Of a stretch of 64,000 bases of DNA, positions 60,736-64,000 are shown one piece after another. Every line of letters begins with the position of its first letter. Positions within the stretch are counted from its first letter, which is position 1. Source of the stretch: Stentor coeruleus (Eukaryota > Ciliophora > Heterotrichea > Heterotrichida > Stentoridae); the NCBI GenBank assembly GCA_001970955.1, contig MPUH01000104.1:1-64000 (forward strand), in the 5' to 3' direction. Under the pieces are notes generated by a model. The model worked only from the letters and a program-made list of their open reading frames with translations, made no database searches and was not told the DNA's origin. Made by a program: the position numbers and the translations under genes.

Positions 60736-61539
60736 ATTTTAAGTTAAAGTTTATTTATATGAAAAGAAAATTGGTTTTTGTACTTTAAATTGTAAATATC
60801 ATAATACTTCAGTGAAAAGTTAGACTAATAAAGAAATAGAAAAATAGGATTTTGTATTTATAAAAAGTTAGTTTTTATTAGGGTAAATTTGCTCTTGTGA
60901 TGTTAGTAAAAGTGAGAGAGTTGTGCTTAAAAATATAAGATATAGAGGTTGTTTATTTGTAAATATTTACATAGAATTTAGAATGGAATTTGAGTAATGG
61001 GATGGAATGCTTATTTTATATACAAATCATATCTTAATCTAAAAAAAAACTTATCATTTTCATCACATCTAGATTTAATCATAAAAAACACATCTTTTCA
61101 AAATAAATTCTAACCTATATAAAAATCATCAATCACATACTCAAAAAAAAAAATCTTACTCATAATCTTCAAACAGCATCCCCAAAACCCAACTATATAT
61201 ATTTCTACCATCAAATAAAATATAACCTAATTCTAACACAAACATATCTAAAGTCATACACAAAATTATAATTTTTATTTTTTATCCCAAACTCTTCATC
61301 CTAGGCACAATCAAAATCTTCTTAAATAACAGAAATCTTATTTCATAATTCCTTCACCATAATCAATAGTTTATCTCATACCCAAAAACTCAATAATTCT
61401 ACAAAACTCAATCAAATACCTTCAACCCCAATCATCAATCTTCTCTTTTAAACATTTTAACCCTTCATCCTAATCCACTTATCAAATTATCAGCAATTTA
61501 CTTAAGCAAATGTTGATTATATTTAAATACCTCAAAAAA
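60736..61539. other. Intergenic; extreme G depletion upstream of the kinase
   Basis: 60736-61030 is G/T-rich (downstream flank). From about 61040 to 61539 the plus strand is almost free of G: by hand count 61381-61500 contains 35 C and 1 G. No frame. This is the clearest example in the window of the upstream-flank composition. Confidence 0.6.
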
Positions 61540-62729
61540 ATGCACAGTAACTCCTAGTTAGAGTATAGGCTTATATCAAAAAAAGGTGAAGGGACCTTTA
61601 GCGAAGTTCTAAAAGCCCAAAGCATAAAAACAGGGAAATTCGTTGCCATAAAATGTATGAAAAATCACTTTAACAACATTGAACAAGTCAACAATCTACG
61701 TGAAATCCAAGCTTTACGTCGTCTTTCTCCTCATCCTCATATAGTAAAACTTCTAGAAGTTCTCTAGTAATCTCTAATTAGCGATGAACCAACAGGTAGA
61801 CTAGCTTTAGTATTTGAGCTTATGGAACTTAACATGTATGAATGGATTCGAGGTCGAAAAAATTACTTACCAGAAGCGAAAATCAAGAACTATATTTATC
61901 AGCTTTTAAAATCTATTGACCATATGCATTCAAACGGGATATTCCATCGTGATATCAAACCTGAAAACGTTCTGTTAATAGAAGATAATCTTAAACTTGC
62001 TGATTTTGGTTCATGTCGTGGTATTCATTCCAAGCAACCTTTTACTGAATATATATCCACAAGATGGTATCGTTCCCCAGAATGTTTATTAACAGATGGT
62101 TATTACAATTACAAAATGGATATCTGGGGAGTTGGTTGTGTATTTTTCGAAGTATCTGGGGAGTTGGTTGTGTATTTTTCGAAGTTTCAGCTTTGTTTCC
62201 TTTATTTCCTGGTAAAAACGAACTTGATCAGATTAATAAAATCCATAACATCCTAGGTACACCACCTTTAAGGATTTTGGATGATTTTCGAGCTCATGCA
62301 TCACATATGGAAATTAATTTCCCACCTAAAGAAGGTACAGGGATAGAAAAACTTATTATGCATGTTAGTGAAGAAGCTAGGGATTTGATTAGTAAAATGC
62401 TCATTTATAATCATGAAGATAGGATTAATAGTAAAGAAGCATTAGCACACCCTTATTTTAGGGATGTAAATGAAGAATATTCAAGAAGAATACCTAGTCC
62501 TATGGCGAAGTTTTTACCTGCAGATAGTGCTGCGGGGGATAAAAGCAAAGAGGAAAAAGGTCAGAAAAGATTTTTACCCCTGATATCGAAGAATCCAAAT
62601 TCCAAAAATCCTAGTTCTACTAAGATTTCTATGAGCATTGAGAATAAAACCTTAGCCCCAAAAAACTATGCTTTGTCAATTAAAAACCCTGCGCAGTATG
62701 TACAGAAAACTTTTAAACCTTATTATTAA
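61540..62729 (+). CDS. MOK/RCK-type protein kinase, frame broken by a 32-base duplication
   Basis: A 7-base first exon (61540-61546), then 61562-61766 and 61782-62729; introns GTAACTCCTAGTTAG and GTAATCTCTAATTAG. The start MHKYRLISKKGEGTFSEV fits MOK, a MAPK/CDK-related kinase tied to cilia. Other motifs: AIKCM lysine, FHRDIKPENVLL, LADFGSC, the TEY activation motif in QPFTEYISTRWYRSPECLL, and DIWGVGCVFFE. At 62121-62184 a 32-base segment is present twice and shifts the frame just after VGCVFFEV; taking one copy out gives 375 residues with an intact C-lobe (SALFPLFPGKNELDQI, ILGTPP, RINSKEALAHPYF). It is either a broken copy, an allele, or an assembly error. Related kinases regulate ciliary length. 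Confidence 0.85.
62121..62184 (+). repeat. Perfect 32-base tandem duplication in the MOK-type kinase gene
   Basis: Units 62121-62152 and 62153-62184, each starting TATCTGGGGAGTTGGTTGTG and ending TTCGAAG, are identical. 32 is not a multiple of three, so the frame shifts. The unit codes for the conserved WGVGCVFFE region and cannot be removed as a GT..AG intron of the same length. Confidence 0.95.
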
Positions 62730-63022
62730 GATAAAGCAGATTATTTAATTTGGATAGGCTGGGATTTTTGTGTGGGGATTTTTTTTGAAAGTTTTGTGTG
62801 GGGATTTTTTATAGATTTTTATTGTGGGTTTAGGATTTTCTTGTATTTTGATATGGTAAAAAAAGGTATTTTGTAATAATATTTGGTTTTATTATAGTTT
62901 TTATGTTGTTTAAGGATGATTAATTTAGTTATAATATGAATTTAGATTTAAAATTCTGATAAGGTGGATTTTATGTAAAATTTTTAATTTTTAGCTATAC
63001 TAGGATTATTATTACATAAAGC

Positions 63023-63292
63023 TTAAAGTTTTGAAAATATGCTAAATGGTTTTGCTAAATATGGGGACTTTGGGGATTTATAAGTAGATTTAGGGCTATG
63101 TTTCTTTAATACACTCTTAATTATTGATTTAAGTTTCTGGCTGGAGATTTTATTCGTGTAAGGCTGATTCCTTAACGAATTGCAGCGTTTTCGCTTAATT
63201 CGTGGCTTTTTATTAGTTAAAGCTTCTAAAAAATTAGCGTCTGGCGTTATCCAAAATGACGGAAGTGATTTTCTAACAAACTTATATTCCAT
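63023..63292 (-). CDS. Hypothetical basic protein, 89 residues
   Basis: Clean frame starting at the ATG 63292. Very Lys/Ser/Pro-rich (KKPRIKRKRCNSLRNQP, KKHSPKSTYKSPKSPY) with possible SP phosphorylation sites. No domain recognised. Its start codon lies five bases from the start of the divergent nucleotidase gene. It is short, so it could be spurious, but the composition resembles other small basic proteins in this window. Confidence 0.5.
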   Translation of the reverse strand: MEYKFVRKSLPSFWITPDANFLEALTNKKPRIKRKRCNSLRNQPYTNKISSQKLKSIIKSVLKKHSPKSTYKSPKSPYLAKPFSIFSKL

Positions 63293-63297
63293 TTATA
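63293..63297. promoter_or_regulatory. Five-base gap between divergent start codons
   Basis: CAT-TTATA-ATG: only TTATA separates the minus-strand ATG (63292-63290) from the plus-strand ATG (63298). If both starts are right, each gene's promoter and leader lies inside the other's coding region. Confidence 0.45.
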
Positions 63298-64000
63298 ATG
63301 GTTTCTATTATTACAAGAGCACAACAGCTTATTGCCCCGTTTAATAACTCAGAATATTTTATAATTCCAAACGCAGAATCGCTAAAAAATAAAATTGAAT
63401 TATTTAGAGCAGCAGGAATTGATAACTTCCAAATCGTCAGCGACTTTGATTTTACAATGACAAGATCTTTAGTAAATGGTTTTCAAGGAAAAACATCTGT
63501 TACTATAGCTCAAAATACATCAAGTTCCTTAGAACGTCAACAAGTTATATCAGATCTTATCAATTATTACACACCTATCGAAATCAATCATCAGATTAAT
63601 GAAGGGGTTAAAGCTCAATATATGAAAGAATGGTGGGCTAAATCATCAGCAATTATTATTCAAGATAAGTATGATCAAAAAGAACTTGAAAAAGTTGTGG
63701 ACGATTCAAATGTATACCTTCGATATGGTATAGATAATGTTATGAAAATATGTGAGGATTTTAATGTACCTATTTATTTTGTTTCAGCAGGTTTAGGGAA
63801 TGTAATTGATTATTTTTTTAGGTCTTTGGGGTTTAGATTGAACTTAAAAATTTTTGCCAATTATTTGGATTTGGATGATGAAGGAAAACTTACAAAGCTT
63901 TCAGAACCTGCTATTGTGTCTGTAGAAAAGAGTAAAGTTTTGCAAGGGATGAAACTGAAATCACATATCCTTCTTATGGGAGATATGATTAGCGTAATTT
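63298..64000 (+). CDS. Pyrimidine 5'-nucleotidase, UMPH-1/NT5C3 family (3' end outside window)
   Basis: Open from the ATG at 63298 to about 63993 (232 codons). It matches the UMPH-1 (NT5C3) family of HAD phosphatases, which remove the 5' phosphate from UMP/CMP (some members also from 7-methyl-GMP). Visible: FQIVSDFDFTMTRS (HAD motif I, DxDxT), YMKEWWAKSSAII (cap region), VYLRYGIDNVMKICEDFNVPIYFVSAGLGNVIDYFF (motif II, with Ser in VSAG), ANYLDLDDEGK, and SHILLMGDM (start of motif III). The GTAATTT at 63994 fits the start of a 15-base intron that would continue past the window. Cytosolic. Confidence 0.9.
   Translation, partial: MVSIITRAQQLIAPFNNSEYFIIPNAESLKNKIELFRAAGIDNFQIVSDFDFTMTRSLVNGFQGKTSVTIAQNTSSSLERQQVISDLINYYTPIEINHQINEGVKAQYMKEWWAKSSAIIIQDKYDQKELEKVVDDSNVYLRYGIDNVMKICEDFNVPIYFVSAGLGNVIDYFFRSLGFRLNLKIFANYLDLDDEGKLTKLSEPAIVSVEKSKVLQGMKLKSHILLMGDMISVI

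Noticed and set aside
62121-62184. Idea that the extra 32 bases are an intron
   Set aside because: No GT..AG excision of 32 bases restores the sequence, and other introns are 15 bases with an A at position 10.
1-64000. A reassigned genetic code (TGA, TAA or TAG as sense)
   Set aside because: Clear genes end with all three stops at family-typical positions; apparent internal stops are removed by 15-base introns.
1-64000. tRNA, rRNA, CRISPR, transposon or virus-like elements
   Set aside because: None recognised on either strand; no cloverleaf-type B box with matching arms, no reverse transcriptase, transposase or capsid-like frame.

Overview
This window looks like a stretch of the somatic (macronuclear) genome of a heterotrich ciliate, most likely Stentor coeruleus or a close relative. 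The DNA is AT-rich, and TAA, TAG and TGA all act as stops, so the code is standard. Genes are interrupted by introns of exactly 15 bases. I could place 16 of them from reading-frame breaks that a 15-base GT..AG excision repairs; all start GTA and all carry an A at position 10. Genes are dense, on both strands, with short spacers. No tRNA, rRNA, CRISPR array or transposable element was seen. Three single N bases (2711, 28114, 30371) mark unresolved positions.

Layout. 1-5.9 kb: a tandem segmental duplication carrying two plant-type O-methyltransferases (one cut by the window edge, one frameshifted), a small secreted protein, then a F/W-rich helical protein. 7.1-17.6 kb: ZnT zinc transporter, coiled-coil/zinc-binding protein, a decayed CCT2 chaperonin copy, an ammonium-transporter homologue, a protein with a CaaX-like end, ribosomal protein eS19 and PEP carboxykinase. 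18-27.3 kb: a run of minus-strand genes, PEX11 and a 2-phosphoglycerate-kinase-like protein in one frame separated by a single stop, a CDPK, several unrecognised basic or coiled-coil proteins, a CFAP97/Hemingway protein and a TPR protein. 28-34.9 kb: proteasome beta1 and GPATCH1-like back to back, a divergent actin, two small proteins and a second CDPK. 35-50 kb: DUF2804 protein, ADIP/SSX2IP-like protein, purple acid phosphatase, another F/W-rich protein, coiled-coil proteins, serine carboxypeptidase, SLC25A38-like carrier and a secreted protein. 50.5-64 kb: PA-TM-RING-like membrane protein, a KDM6-type JmjC protein, a ubiquitin-fold/Ras fusion, a two-TM sensor with TPRs and a vWA-like end, a MOK-type kinase with a 32-base tandem duplication, and a UMPH-1 nucleotidase cut by the window end.

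The genes do not form one pathway. Several serve the large contractile ciliated cell: Ca2+-dependent kinases, CFAP97, ADIP, MOK kinase and actin. Others are housekeeping. The most unusual points are key-residue losses (both pore histidines of the Amt, an iron ligand of the JmjC protein, positions 12/13/61 of the Ras domain), a gene-oriented base-composition asymmetry (flanks upstream of starts almost free of G on the coding strand, flanks downstream of stops almost free of C), and three perfect or near-perfect short tandem duplications within about 5.5 kb. All domain calls were made by eye from recalled family sequences; none was checked by a search.
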